Assembly: GCA_001820725.1 (NCBI GenBank)
Contig: MHQR01000001.1
Span: 1-36,939, forward strand
Direction of reading: 5' to 3'
DNA length: 36,939 bases
Source of the DNA: Candidatus Sungbacteria bacterium RIFCSPLOWO2_01_FULL_54_21
GTDB taxonomy: Bacteria > Patescibacteriota > Minisyncoccia > Sungbacterales > HO2-52-23
Shown here: positions 17,571-26,151 of the stretch, piece by piece
Position numbering within the stretch: position 1 is the first letter of the stretch
Layout of the letters: each line of letters starts with the position of its first letter
Position numbers and translations under genes: made by a program
Notes under the pieces: model-generated
Databases searched by the model: none
Told to the model about the DNA's origin: nothing
The model's input: only the letters and a program-made list of their open reading frames with translations

Positions 17571-17975
17571 CTATTTTTCGATAAAACGAGTCTTGATCGG
17601 CAGTTTGTGCGCGGCGAGTCGCATGGCTTCCGCCGCCGATTCACGCGTCACCCCGTCCATTTCAAAAAGAATCCGTCCGGGGCGCACCGGCGCCACATAG
17701 TGGTCCACCGCGCCCTTGCCGCCGCCCAACGTCACTTCGGGCGGCTTGCGCGTCACCGGTTTGTCAGGGAAAATTCGTATCCAAACCTTGCCGCCACGCT
17801 GGATATAGCGCGTAATAGCGCGGCGCGAGGCCTCAATCTGGCGCGCAGTCACCCAAGCGCCCTCGAGCGCCTTGAGGCCGTAGGCGCCAAACGCCAATTC
17901 CGTGCCGCGCGTCTCAACACCTGTTCCGGTGCGCTTGTGCCACTTTCTGTGTTTTACTTTTTTGGGCTGCAACAT
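17571..17975 (-). CDS. rplP: 50S ribosomal protein uL16
   Basis: [63 protein letters not shown]. Confidence 0.96.
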   Translation of the reverse strand: MLQPKKVKHRKWHKRTGTGVETRGTELAFGAYGLKALEGAWVTARQIEASRRAITRYIQRGGKVWIRIFPDKPVTRKPPEVTLGGGKGAVDHYVAPVRPGRILFEMDGVTRESAAEAMRLAAHKLPIKTRFIEK

Positions 17976-18001
17976 AATAAAAAGTTTAAACGCTTAAATG
18001 T

Positions 18002-18718
18002 TTAAACCTTCAAACCCTCGCTTCTCGCGTCAGCGAAAACGTCACCTTTATAAATCCACACTTTCACGCCGATCGTGCCATAAGCCGTAAAGGCGGTCTT
18101 TTCGGCATAATCAATGTCCGCGCGGATGGTCTGGAGCGGGATGCGCCCTTTCTTGCCCCATTCGTAGCGCGCCATCTCCGCCCCGTCAAGCCGGCCCTTG
18201 AGAGAGATTTTAACGCCTTTTACCTCTTTTGCGGCCGCAATTTTCTCCAAGGCAGTACGCAGAGCGCGGCGAAACGGCAGGCGTTTTTCAATATCGTCGG
18301 CGATCATCTGCGCGGCGATGGCGGCGTGCGTCTCGGGGGAGCGCACTTCCTCAATCGTAAGCTTCAGTTCGCGCTTTTTGCCGCTCTCCTTCTGCCGCAT
18401 CTTGTCCCGCCATGTGCGTTTTGCAGATAAACGCGCGAGAAAGCGCTCTATGTCCTGCTTCAGCTTGGTCGCGCCCTCGCCGCCCCTACCGATCAGAATG
18501 CCGGGACGCGCCGTTTTCAGGATAACATGGAGCGTGTTGGGCGAGCGCTCAATTTCCACGCACTCGATGTGGCTTGCGCGAAGTTTGCGCTCCAACCACG
18601 CGCGCAAAAACGTGTCTTCCCGCAAATACTCGGCGAAACGGCGCGTGGTGAACCACCGCGACCTCCATGTCGTAAGCTGATTAATACGGAAAATATACGG
18701 ATGGACGCGATGGGTCAT
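18002..18718 (-). CDS. rpsC: 30S ribosomal protein uS3
   Basis: ARPGILIGRGGEGATKLKQDIE, GAEMARYEWGKKGRIPLQTIRADIDYAEKTAFTAYGTIGVKVWIYKGDVF. Confidence 0.95.
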   Translation of the reverse strand: MTHRVHPYIFRINQLTTWRSRWFTTRRFAEYLREDTFLRAWLERKLRASHIECVEIERSPNTLHVILKTARPGILIGRGGEGATKLKQDIERFLARLSAKRTWRDKMRQKESGKKRELKLTIEEVRSPETHAAIAAQMIADDIEKRLPFRRALRTALEKIAAAKEVKGVKISLKGRLDGAEMARYEWGKKGRIPLQTIRADIDYAEKTAFTAYGTIGVKVWIYKGDVFADARSEGLKV

Positions 18719-19224
18719 ATAGCTTTTCGCTGAAATATGCGTGGCATAAATCCTGACGACTTTTTCTTGGGCTGTCTTTTCTGCGCTCCGCTCCCCCTGC
18801 CGCTCAGCGAGGAACCGCGCACATCATCAGCCGTTGCTTCGCGTGCCACAGGCGCCGCCTTCCTTACACCGCGTGCTGGTGCGGCGACATCTCCCACCGT
18901 TTCAAGAATCAAAGAAACATGGCTCGTGCGCCGTCGGATGGGCGCGGCGCGGCCGAAGGCGCGCGCGCGAAAGCGCGCGGTCACCGGCCCTGCGTCAATG
19001 CGCAGATCTTTTACCTTCAAATTCTGGTTTTCAATATGGAAATTGTGCCGCGCGTTGGCTATTGCGGAACGCAGGAGCTTGAGGAGTATGGGCGCCGAGC
19101 GTTTGGTGCGACTCATAAGCTCCCGTTCCGCGCGGGCGACGGTCATACCTTTGACCACGGCAGCCATCAGCCGCACTTTGCGCGGCGCAATTCCCAGATG
19201 CCGTAATGTCGCTTTCATTTCCAT
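18715..19224 (-). CDS. rplV: 50S ribosomal protein uL22 with C-terminal basic extension
   Basis: RHLGIAPRKVRLMAAVVKGMTVARAERELM, RFRARAFGRAAPIRRRTSHVSLILE. Confidence 0.94.
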   Translation of the reverse strand: MEMKATLRHLGIAPRKVRLMAAVVKGMTVARAERELMSRTKRSAPILLKLLRSAIANARHNFHIENQNLKVKDLRIDAGPVTARFRARAFGRAAPIRRRTSHVSLILETVGDVAAPARGVRKAAPVAREATADDVRGSSLSGRGSGAQKRQPKKKSSGFMPRIFQRKAI

Positions 19225-19233
19225 ACCGTCCGG

Positions 19234-19569
19234 TTATTTCTTTTCGGGCTCTTTGGCCGCGGCCGCTTTTTCTTTTTCCGCGTCAGCGGCTTTCTGCTCC
19301 ATTTCTTTCTGCATCCTGCCGCCGTGGCGGATGAATTTGCGCGTCGGCGCAAATTCGCCCAGGTGGTGTCCTACCATATCCTCCATAATACGCACATCAA
19401 TAAATGTCTTGCCATTGTGCACGGCAAACAAAAATCCGATCATATCCGGCGTAATGGTGGATGCGCGCGCCCACGTCTTGATCGCGGATTTTGAACCCCC
19501 AGACGTGCGGGACATGTGCTTCAGGATGCTGGGGTGGACGTAGGGCCCTTTCTTGAGTGATCGTGGCAT
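19234..19569 (-). CDS. rpsS: 30S ribosomal protein uS19 with charged C-terminal extension
   Basis: [60 protein letters not shown]. Confidence 0.95.
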   Translation of the reverse strand: MPRSLKKGPYVHPSILKHMSRTSGGSKSAIKTWARASTITPDMIGFLFAVHNGKTFIDVRIMEDMVGHHLGEFAPTRKFIRHGGRMQKEMEQKAADAEKEKAAAAKEPEKK

Positions 19570-19577
19570 ACGAAAAA

Positions 19578-20408
19578 TTATTTCTGGCGCCGCGAAAGGA
19601 TAAAACGATTCGACTTCTTTTTGCGCTTGCGCGTTTTGACGCCGCGCGCGGGCTTACCCCATGGCGTAGCAGGACCGCGCCTGCGACCGACGAGAGAACG
19701 CCCCTCACCGCCGCCGTGCGGGTGGTCTACAGGATTCATAGCCGTGCCGCGCACCGTAGGCCTGATGCCCATGTGCCGAGCCCTGCCCGCCTTGCCGATC
19801 GTCATAAACATGAGCTCGGGATTGGAGATAGCGCCGATTGACGCCCAATTCTCCGAACGTACCATTCTTACCTCTTTTGACGGAAGTTGCAAGTGTGTGT
19901 ATCCCCCCTCCTGGGCCAAAACTGCGGCTCCGGTGCCGGCTGAACGCACCAGCACACCGCCTCGGCCGCGTTCCAATTCCACATTGTAGACCACCGCTCC
20001 CACGGGGATTTTCCCAAGAGGCAGACGGTTGCCGATTTCAACCGGCGCCTGTTCCGAGGTGATCACTTCGCGGCCCCGCGCAAGACCTTGGGGAGCCAGC
20101 ACATACCGGCGCTCGCCGTCGCGATAGAGCACCAGCGCGATAAAACCGCTCCTGTTTGGATCATATTCTATAGATTCCACACGCCCCGGAATGTCTTTCT
20201 TGTTGTAGTGAAAATCAATCTCGCGCCAGAGTCGTTTTGCGCCGCCTCCCTTGTGGCGCACTGTTATGCGGCCCGCACTGTTGCGGCCGACACTCCGATG
20301 CCGTCCGCCGATCAGTGGTTTGTGGGGAGCGACGCGGGTGAGCATACTCCGCCATTCAATGAATTCTGCCTGGCGGCGGCCCGGTGATGTGGGTGAGGAC
20401 TTTTTCAT
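19578..20408 (-). CDS. rplB: 50S ribosomal protein uL2
   Basis: [68 protein letters not shown]. Confidence 0.97.
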   Translation of the reverse strand: MKKSSPTSPGRRQAEFIEWRSMLTRVAPHKPLIGGRHRSVGRNSAGRITVRHKGGGAKRLWREIDFHYNKKDIPGRVESIEYDPNRSGFIALVLYRDGERRYVLAPQGLARGREVITSEQAPVEIGNRLPLGKIPVGAVVYNVELERGRGGVLVRSAGTGAAVLAQEGGYTHLQLPSKEVRMVRSENWASIGAISNPELMFMTIGKAGRARHMGIRPTVRGTAMNPVDHPHGGGEGRSLVGRRRGPATPWGKPARGVKTRKRKKKSNRFILSRRQK

Positions 20409-20409
20409 A

Positions 20410-20805
20410 TTATTGCAGTTCTATGGTCTGGCCTTTCTGAATCGTTACGATGGCCTTCTTGAATCCCGGCTTCCATCCCGTAATGCGTCCGCGCCGGCGT
20501 TCTTTGCCGGGACGCCTAAGCATGCGCACGGACATTACGGTTACGCCAAAGCGGCGCGCAACCGCGCTGGCAATGCTGGGTTTATTGACGCCATCGGATA
20601 CCGCAAAAATATACTGGCCGCGCGCGGCCGCGTTGCTCGCCTTTTCCGTCATGAGCGGCGCAAAAAACGCGTCCTGCGCATGAATCGGCGCCAAGGACTT
20701 GACGGGCGTTTGCGAGGCCTCCGTATGCTCGTGCGCGTGCTGTTTTTGGGCAGGCGCCGAAGCCCCTTCTTTTTCTTTTTGCAAAATTTTCTTCCAAAAG
20801 GCCAT
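20410..20805 (-). CDS. rplW: 50S ribosomal protein uL23 with N-terminal extension
   Basis: FFAPLMTEKASNAAARGQYIFAVSDGVNKPSIASAVARRFGVTVMSVRM. Confidence 0.9.
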   Translation of the reverse strand: MAFWKKILQKEKEGASAPAQKQHAHEHTEASQTPVKSLAPIHAQDAFFAPLMTEKASNAAARGQYIFAVSDGVNKPSIASAVARRFGVTVMSVRMLRRPGKERRRGRITGWKPGFKKAIVTIQKGQTIELQ

Positions 20806-20809
20806 AGGA

Positions 20810-21448
20810 TTATTTCAGCGTCTCAAGCGCGCTTTTCGGAAACAAAATATAGCGGTATTGCAGGGCAGTATGCATGTTCAGATTCCGAGCTTCCTCCACA
20901 CCCGCGTACGGCAGATTGCGCAGGGCACGCCGCGCCGCCGTGTCCTTGCCTGACAAGAGCACCAAGACGCCGTTTCCTTTTTCAATGTTGCTGAATTCTT
21001 CGCGCCCGGAGAATTTTCTGAACATCACGGCCGCGGCTTTGGTCTTGGCTTCCGGAAATTTCACATCGTCAATCACGAGAATCTCGCGATCCCGCGCCTT
21101 GGCCGACAGCACTGACCACAAGGCCCGGCGCGCCATTTTCTTGTTGATTTTTTTCTCGTACACCTTTTCTTTCTGGGGACCATGCGTAACGCCGCCGCCT
21201 TTCCAGATCGGCGAGCGGATAGAGCCGTGCCGCGCCCGACCCGTGCCTTTCTGACGCCAGGGCTTTTTGCCGCCGCCGCGTACGTCTCCGCGGCCGCGCG
21301 CATGCGCCGTACCGGCGCGGCGGTTTGCGGCATAGCTCACCGCCACCTGGTGCACCAAATCCGCATTCCACTTCACGCCAAAAACCGCTTCCGGCAATTC
21401 TGCAATTCCCGCTTCCTCTCCTAGCTGATTGTATACTTTTACCTGCAT
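20810..21448 (-). CDS. rplD: 50S ribosomal protein uL4
   Basis: MQVKVYNQLGEEAG, GRGDVRGGGKKPWRQKGTGRARHGSIRSPIWKGGGVTHGP. Start reset from 21541, which would overlap rplC. Confidence 0.95.
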   Translation of the reverse strand: MQVKVYNQLGEEAGIAELPEAVFGVKWNADLVHQVAVSYAANRRAGTAHARGRGDVRGGGKKPWRQKGTGRARHGSIRSPIWKGGGVTHGPQKEKVYEKKINKKMARRALWSVLSAKARDREILVIDDVKFPEAKTKAAAVMFRKFSGREEFSNIEKGNGVLVLLSGKDTAARRALRNLPYAGVEEARNLNMHTALQYRYILFPKSALETLK

Positions 21449-21452
21449 GCCT

Positions 21453-22070
21453 TTACCCGCGCACTTCCAAGAGCGTCCCGCGCCTGCCGGGCACTGCCCC
21501 GCGAATCGCGAGCATGTTATGCGCTGCGTCAATCTTGGCAATGCGCAAATTTCCCACGGTTACGCGCTCGCCGCCCATGCGGCCCGCCATCCTGATGCCT
21601 TTCGCCACGCGCCCGCCTGCCCTGCCGCCGCCGCCTCCGATGGAGCCCGGCTCGCGGTGCGCGTGCTTGGTGCCGTGCGTCGCGGGCGCGCCGTGAAAAC
21701 CGTGGCGTTTCACCACTCCTTGGAATCCCTTTGCTTTTGAAAGTCCACTTACTTTTACGGCGTCTCCCTCCTGGAATGCAGTCACGTCGATCTTGTCGCC
21801 CCGTTGGATGCCATCGGTATTCGGCACTCGGAACTCCCGCACATACCGGAAATTGCCGAGATCGCCGAATTGCCCTCGCTGGGGTTTGGCGATGAGCTTT
21901 TCGCGCCGTACGCCCGCGCCAACTTGCACCGCCGTATAGCCGTGCTTTTCTGCGGTCTTGATGCCCACGACACTATTGGGTGTCGCGCGCACCAACGTCA
22001 CCGGCACAGCCCGGCCTTCGGCGTCAAACAACTGGCTCATGCCAATTTTTTCTCCCAACACGAATTTCAT
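21453..22070 (-). CDS. rplC: 50S ribosomal protein uL3
   Basis: MKFVLGEKIGMSQLFDAEGRAVPVTLV, GFQGVVKRHGFHGAPATHGTKHAHREPGSIGGGG. Confidence 0.96.
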   Translation of the reverse strand: MKFVLGEKIGMSQLFDAEGRAVPVTLVRATPNSVVGIKTAEKHGYTAVQVGAGVRREKLIAKPQRGQFGDLGNFRYVREFRVPNTDGIQRGDKIDVTAFQEGDAVKVSGLSKAKGFQGVVKRHGFHGAPATHGTKHAHREPGSIGGGGGRAGGRVAKGIRMAGRMGGERVTVGNLRIAKIDAAHNMLAIRGAVPGRRGTLLEVRG

Positions 22071-22082
22071 AATTCTTCCAAC

Positions 22083-22103
22083 AAAAAAGCCGGTCGTCCC
22101 GGC
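22083..22103 (-). terminator. Candidate intrinsic terminator/attenuator in the rpsJ-rplC spacer
   Basis: On minus strand GCCGG-GACGA-CCGGC-TTTTTT, within the 172-nt rpsJ-rplC spacer. Confidence 0.5.
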
Positions 22104-22242
22104 ACCGCAATGCGCGTACGTCGGGATGCCCCGCTCTTATGGAAATTTCAACACGTTCTTCATCAGAAAACGAGTGCCGTGAATCACTCAGCGCTGTCCC
22201 GCATATCTGTGAGACAGGCCTGAACGATCCCCGGAAAAATAG

Positions 22243-22587
22243 TTAGAACATCTTAATTTCAATATCCACGCCTGCGGGCAAAGAGAGATTGGTCAGCGCG
22301 TCAATCAGCTTGGTATTGGGGTCCAGGATGTCAATGAGCCGTTTGTGCACCCGCATCTCGTACTGCTCCCGCGCGTTCTTGTGCACAAAGCTCGATCGGT
22401 TCACCGTGTACTTGCGAATCTCGGTCGGCAAGGGCACGGGTCCCACCACTTCCGCGCCGCTCCGGAGCGCCGTATCCACAATTTGGCGCACGGACGTGTC
22501 AATGATCTTGGAGTCATACGCACGGACGCGGATGCGCAGGCGAGGCGCTACGGCGTTTTCAATCTTTTTTGCTGTTTTGGTAGCCAT
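22243..22587 (-). CDS. rpsJ: 30S ribosomal protein uS10
   Basis: [61 protein letters not shown]. Confidence 0.96.
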   Translation of the reverse strand: MATKTAKKIENAVAPRLRIRVRAYDSKIIDTSVRQIVDTALRSGAEVVGPVPLPTEIRKYTVNRSSFVHKNAREQYEMRVHKRLIDILDPNTKLIDALTNLSLPAGVDIEIKMF

Positions 22588-22678
22588 GGAAGGAAAAGAG
22601 CGTTTCGCACGAAAAAAGCGGACGTCTCACCGGTGCATTATCTGTGCATCATCGTGGGTGAAAAGTCCGCTTTCATGC

Positions 22679-23875
22679 CTATTTTGAAATTTTTGTCACG
22701 ACTCCGGCGCCTACGGTCTTGCCGCCCTCTCGGATGGCAAAACGCTGTTTCTCTTCGAGCGCCACCGGCTGAATCAGTTTGACGATAAAAGTAATCGTAT
22801 CGCCCGGCATCACCATTTCCGTTCCCGCGGGAAGCGTTACCTCTCCCGTCACGTCGGTCGTGCGGATATAAAACTGCGGCTTGTACCCCGTGAAAAACGG
22901 CGTGTGGCGGCCTCCTTCCTCCTTGGTCAGAATGTACACTTCGGCGTCAAAATCGGTGTGCGGGGTAACACTGCCCGGCTTGGCGATTACCTGCCCGCGC
23001 TCAATGTCCTCTTTCTTGAGGCCGCGGAGCAGGATGCCCGCGTTGTCTCCGGCAATGCCCTCGTCCAGGGATTTATTGAACATCTCAATACCCGTGATCG
23101 TGGTCTTTGCCGTATCCTTGAGACCGATCACTTCAATCTCATCGTTCACTTTTACGCGTCCGCGCTCCACGCGGCCGGTTACCACCGTGCCTCGGCCTTC
23201 AATAGAGAAGACGTCTTCCACCGGCATCAGAAATGGACGATCCACGTCGCGCACCGGCTCCGGTATAAAATTATCCAGCGCATCGGTAAGTTCCACAATT
23301 TTCTTGACCCACTCGTCGTCCGCTGACGTAGCGTTGAGCGCTTTGAGGGCTGAACCGCGTATGATCGGCGTTGTGTCTCCGGGAAAATCATACTTTTTCA
23401 AAAGTTCGCGCACTTCAGCTTCCACGAGGTCTATCAGCTCCGGATCATCCACCATGTCCACTTTGTTGAGGAACACGACGATCGCGGGCACGCCTACTTG
23501 CCGCGCGAGCAAAATGTGCTCGCGCGTCTGGGGCATGGGGCCGTCTGCGGCGGATACCACGAGAATGGCGCCGTCCATCTGGGCGGCCCCCGTGATCATA
23601 TTCTTGATGTAGTCCGCGTGTCCCGGGGCGTCAATGTGCGCGTAGTGGCGCTTTTCGGTCTCGTACTCCGAGTGGTGGAGCGCGATGGTAATCCCGCGCG
23701 CCTTTTCCTCCGGCGCGTTATCAATCTGATCTACCGACTCCACGCGCGACGGCAGGCCCTTCAGAGACAGGGACTTGGTTATCGCGGCGGTAAGCGTGGT
23801 CTTGCCATGGTCAACATGACCAATGGTGCCTACGTTGATGTGCGGCTTATTGCGCTCAAATTTTCCTGCTGCCAT
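22679..23875 (-). CDS. tuf: Elongation factor Tu
   Basis: [74 protein letters not shown]. Confidence 0.98.
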   Translation of the reverse strand: MAAGKFERNKPHINVGTIGHVDHGKTTLTAAITKSLSLKGLPSRVESVDQIDNAPEEKARGITIALHHSEYETEKRHYAHIDAPGHADYIKNMITGAAQMDGAILVVSAADGPMPQTREHILLARQVGVPAIVVFLNKVDMVDDPELIDLVEAEVRELLKKYDFPGDTTPIIRGSALKALNATSADDEWVKKIVELTDALDNFIPEPVRDVDRPFLMPVEDVFSIEGRGTVVTGRVERGRVKVNDEIEVIGLKDTAKTTITGIEMFNKSLDEGIAGDNAGILLRGLKKEDIERGQVIAKPGSVTPHTDFDAEVYILTKEEGGRHTPFFTGYKPQFYIRTTDVTGEVTLPAGTEMVMPGDTITFIVKLIQPVALEEKQRFAIREGGKTVGAGVVTKISK

Positions 23876-23948
23876 AGTGAATAATTAGTGTGTTTATATA
23901 AAATTAGCGAGTATTATGGGTAATCTCCATAGTGCCATCGCTCGTTCG

Positions 23949-23976
23949 GAAATGAAAAGCGTATGCTTTTCATTTC
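23949..23976. repeat. Perfect hairpin upstream of tuf
   Basis: GAAATGAAAAGC-GTAT-GCTTTTCATTTC, 12-bp perfect stem with 4-nt loop. Confidence 0.85.
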
Positions 23977-24044
23977 ACTCACTCGCTCGGCAATAAAACG
24001 CGTACGTATAATGGTAACGCATTTGGGTTTTGCCGTCAATATCC

Positions 24045-24359
24045 CTAGAGGGGGAGGTCTTCCAGGCGTATTTCCTCTAGGCGGGCGCGGGCCACCATAC
24101 CAGTACCTACGGAGTGCTGTTCTTCTGCGATAAACTCGGTCTCCCCTGCGTCGGCCATCTGCCACTCGTCCTGCCGCTGGGGCATAGGCAGGGTCGTCTC
24201 GCGCGGGGATTGCTTGCCGATGTTCTTCTCGCCGGACACGCCGGAGAGTTTCTCATAGTCGTTAAAGGACATCACGACCATGGCCGGCTCGCCATCCTGG
24301 AGAATGACGAACTTCTCGCCCTGTCCTATCACAAATTTTTGTATTCTCGCAAAATCCAT
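24045..24359 (-). CDS. Phd/YefM-type antitoxin-like protein with long C-terminal tail (no adjacent toxin seen)
   Basis: MDFARIQKFVIGQGEKFVILQDGEPAMVVMSFNDYEKLSG matches the Phd/YefM N-terminal pattern. ORF ends RLEEIRLEDLPL. Start could be 24377. Confidence 0.65.
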   Translation of the reverse strand: MDFARIQKFVIGQGEKFVILQDGEPAMVVMSFNDYEKLSGVSGEKNIGKQSPRETTLPMPQRQDEWQMADAGETEFIAEEQHSVGTGMVARARLEEIRLEDLPL

Positions 24360-24394
24360 AAAATCATGAAAATCCAAATAACAAATGCGCTATC

Positions 24395-24417
24395 TGTGCA
24401 ACACCGAGTGTTGCACA
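24395..24417. promoter_or_regulatory. Palindromic candidate operator upstream of the Phd-like gene
   Basis: TGTGCAACAC-CGA-GTGTTGCACA, 10-bp perfect arms. Confidence 0.6.
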
Positions 24418-24501
24418 TTTGAAAAATCTACAGAACCTATCGGACACGAACACAAGATGTCTGATGCGTGTCCATATCCAGCGCAATAAACAAAGCAAGC
24501 G

Positions 24502-24534
24502 TATCAAACCCCCGCCGCCCCGACAATCTTGACA
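24502..24534 (+). repeat. 33-nt direct repeat, copy 1, ending in a -35 TTGACA
   Basis: TATCAAACCCCCGCCGCCCCGACAATCTTGACA, identical to 25823-25855; TACTAT follows at 17-nt spacing. Confidence 0.92.
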
Positions 24535-24605
24535 AGATAATAGGAAAGATGTACTATACAAATGGTGTCCGTCCCATCAATTCACCACGCGAGGAGAGTA
24601 TCATC

Positions 24606-25079
24606 ATGATTACGGAATTTCGGGTGGTTGTAGCAACGAGAATTTCGTTCCTTTTGTTCTTTCTCATAGTTCCAGCACGGTTTTCATCTGCTGATTGGTC
24701 TGAAGATATTGATCGAGAAATCAAGAGGTCGCAACCATTGGTTATTATTGATGCGGAGGTGCAAAGTGCTCTAAAATCGCTGACGGCCATCTCAAAAAAG
24801 TATTATGCATTCGCGCGGGAGGTCGGTCCTATCACCCCGATGAACTACATAAGTGTTTGCACGAAACTTAGGAACTTCCCTCTTGGCCAAGATATAGCTG
24901 AAATTCAAAGCCAAGCAACTCGGGTAAACAAACTTATTCAGGACGCCCGCGATCTAGAAGATCGCGGCGGGATTTCACCCAGAAGATTAAGAGAAATCTT
25001 GTCAAACGGCGAGCTTTCCCGTATCATGAACGAAATTATCCTTTATATAAAGGAGTTGCAGGTGAACTGTGGGATGTGA
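24606..25079 (+). CDS. Small secreted or membrane-anchored protein of unknown function
   Basis: Promoter, GAGGAG RBS and signal-peptide-like N-terminus MITEFRVVVATRISFLLFFLIVPARFSSA. Start reset from 24468. Confidence 0.7.
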   Translation: MITEFRVVVATRISFLLFFLIVPARFSSADWSEDIDREIKRSQPLVIIDAEVQSALKSLTAISKKYYAFAREVGPITPMNYISVCTKLRNFPLGQDIAEIQSQATRVNKLIQDARDLEDRGGISPRRLREILSNGELSRIMNEIILYIKELQVNCGM

Positions 25080-25090
25080 GTTAAGCAAGA

Positions 25091-25149
25091 TTTTGAAGTT
25101 CCACTTCAAACAAAACGCAACCGCCGCCATGACACCATGGCGGCTTTTT
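25091..25149 (+). terminator. Interspersed palindrome (copy 2) plus intrinsic terminator
   Basis: TTTGAAGT-TCC-ACTTCAAA, then GCCGCCATG-ACAC-CATGGCGGC-TTTTT (25123-25149). Confidence 0.85.
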
Positions 25150-25201
25150 CTCCCCGATCTATTGCACGGGGATTTTCTTTTGTGAGGAAGAAACGGCTTC
25201 A

Positions 25202-25600
25202 TCACAATTTTTCATACGCGGCGAGCACGGTCTTCTTCTCGCGCTCAAAAAAGCTTACGACGAACGGCATGAAGAAGTTGTCGCGACCGAGGAGGTTGAA
25301 TGATACGGTAAACTCTTTGGAGAAAACGATTTTGCATCGGAATGTTTTCTCTCCCGCCGTCACGGAAACCTTATGCATGTAGCCGAGGATGCGGCCGCCG
25401 ATGCCCGTAAGATAAACCTGCTTTCCCCGCTCAATCTGAATCCCGAGATATTCGGCAATCTCCGGCCGGAACACGGAAAACGAAGCGCCGGAATCAACCA
25501 GCGCTTGTACCGTGATCTCTTTTGATCTCGCATGGAGCGTTACCTGAATGACCGGAAACCCCTGTCCATCTTTCTGAAGATACGGAAACTCCATCCTCAT
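25202..25600 (-). CDS. Retropepsin-like aspartyl protease family protein
   Basis: VIQVTLHARSKEITVQALVDSGASFSVFRPEIAEYLGI (DSGAS active-site motif), FNLLGRDNFF. Confidence 0.78.
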   Translation of the reverse strand: MRMEFPYLQKDGQGFPVIQVTLHARSKEITVQALVDSGASFSVFRPEIAEYLGIQIERGKQVYLTGIGGRILGYMHKVSVTAGEKTFRCKIVFSKEFTVSFNLLGRDNFFMPFVVSFFEREKKTVLAAYEKL

Positions 25601-25806
25601 ACCGCAAGAATATACGGACCCTCATCCTTGCGAGGAACGAGGAGGACGGATGCTTTCTTTTCCAGACGTCTTTCCCGTAATGCATCCATCAGCAGAGGTA
25701 GTTCTTTGTGGTGTTCGATAACTCGTCCCTCGGCAAAAGCAACCCATTCGCCGGCGTAACGATCAAGTTTGAATGTTTTTTTTTGCGTTTTGAACTGCAC
25801 GGACAT
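25597..25806 (-). CDS. DUF5678-like small protein, translationally coupled to the aspartyl protease
   Basis: YAGEWVAFAEGRVIEHHKELPLLMDALRERRLEKKASVLLVPRKDEG. ATGA overlap with the downstream gene. Confidence 0.65.
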   Translation of the reverse strand: MSVQFKTQKKTFKLDRYAGEWVAFAEGRVIEHHKELPLLMDALRERRLEKKASVLLVPRKDEGPYILAV

Positions 25807-25822
25807 ATGTACCTTTTTATGT

Positions 25823-25855
25823 TATCAAACCCCCGCCGCCCCGACAATCTTGACA
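25823..25855 (+). repeat. 33-nt direct repeat, copy 2, ending in a -35 TTGACA
   Basis: Identical to 24502-24534; TACAAT follows at 17-nt spacing. Confidence 0.92.
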
Positions 25856-26035
25856 GATACCAAAAAATAATATACAATTTATACTGGTTCAACACCCCAC
25901 TCACATCACTCCAGACAAAGGATGGAGAAATATGGATTCAATGGACGCATTTGTCGAAGAACAAATCTCCCCAGATGCTTTTATCGCAAGGGTGTAGCGA
26001 GAGTTGCAGAATTACAGAGGATAATTGTTTGATAT

Positions 26036-26097
26036 CTGTTTGAAGTTCCACTTCAAACAGATCGCAGACCGCCACCATGACTCCATGGCAGCTTTTT
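26036..26097 (+). repeat. Interspersed palindrome (copy 3) plus degenerate terminator
   Basis: CTGTTTGAAGT-TCC-ACTTCAAACAG, then CCGCCACCATGACTCCATGGCAGCTTTTT; closely similar to 25091-25149. Confidence 0.85.
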
Positions 26098-26151
26098 CAA
26101 ATGATGCATCTCATATGCTCCCGCAGATTAAATTCACTGATCACTTTTTCT

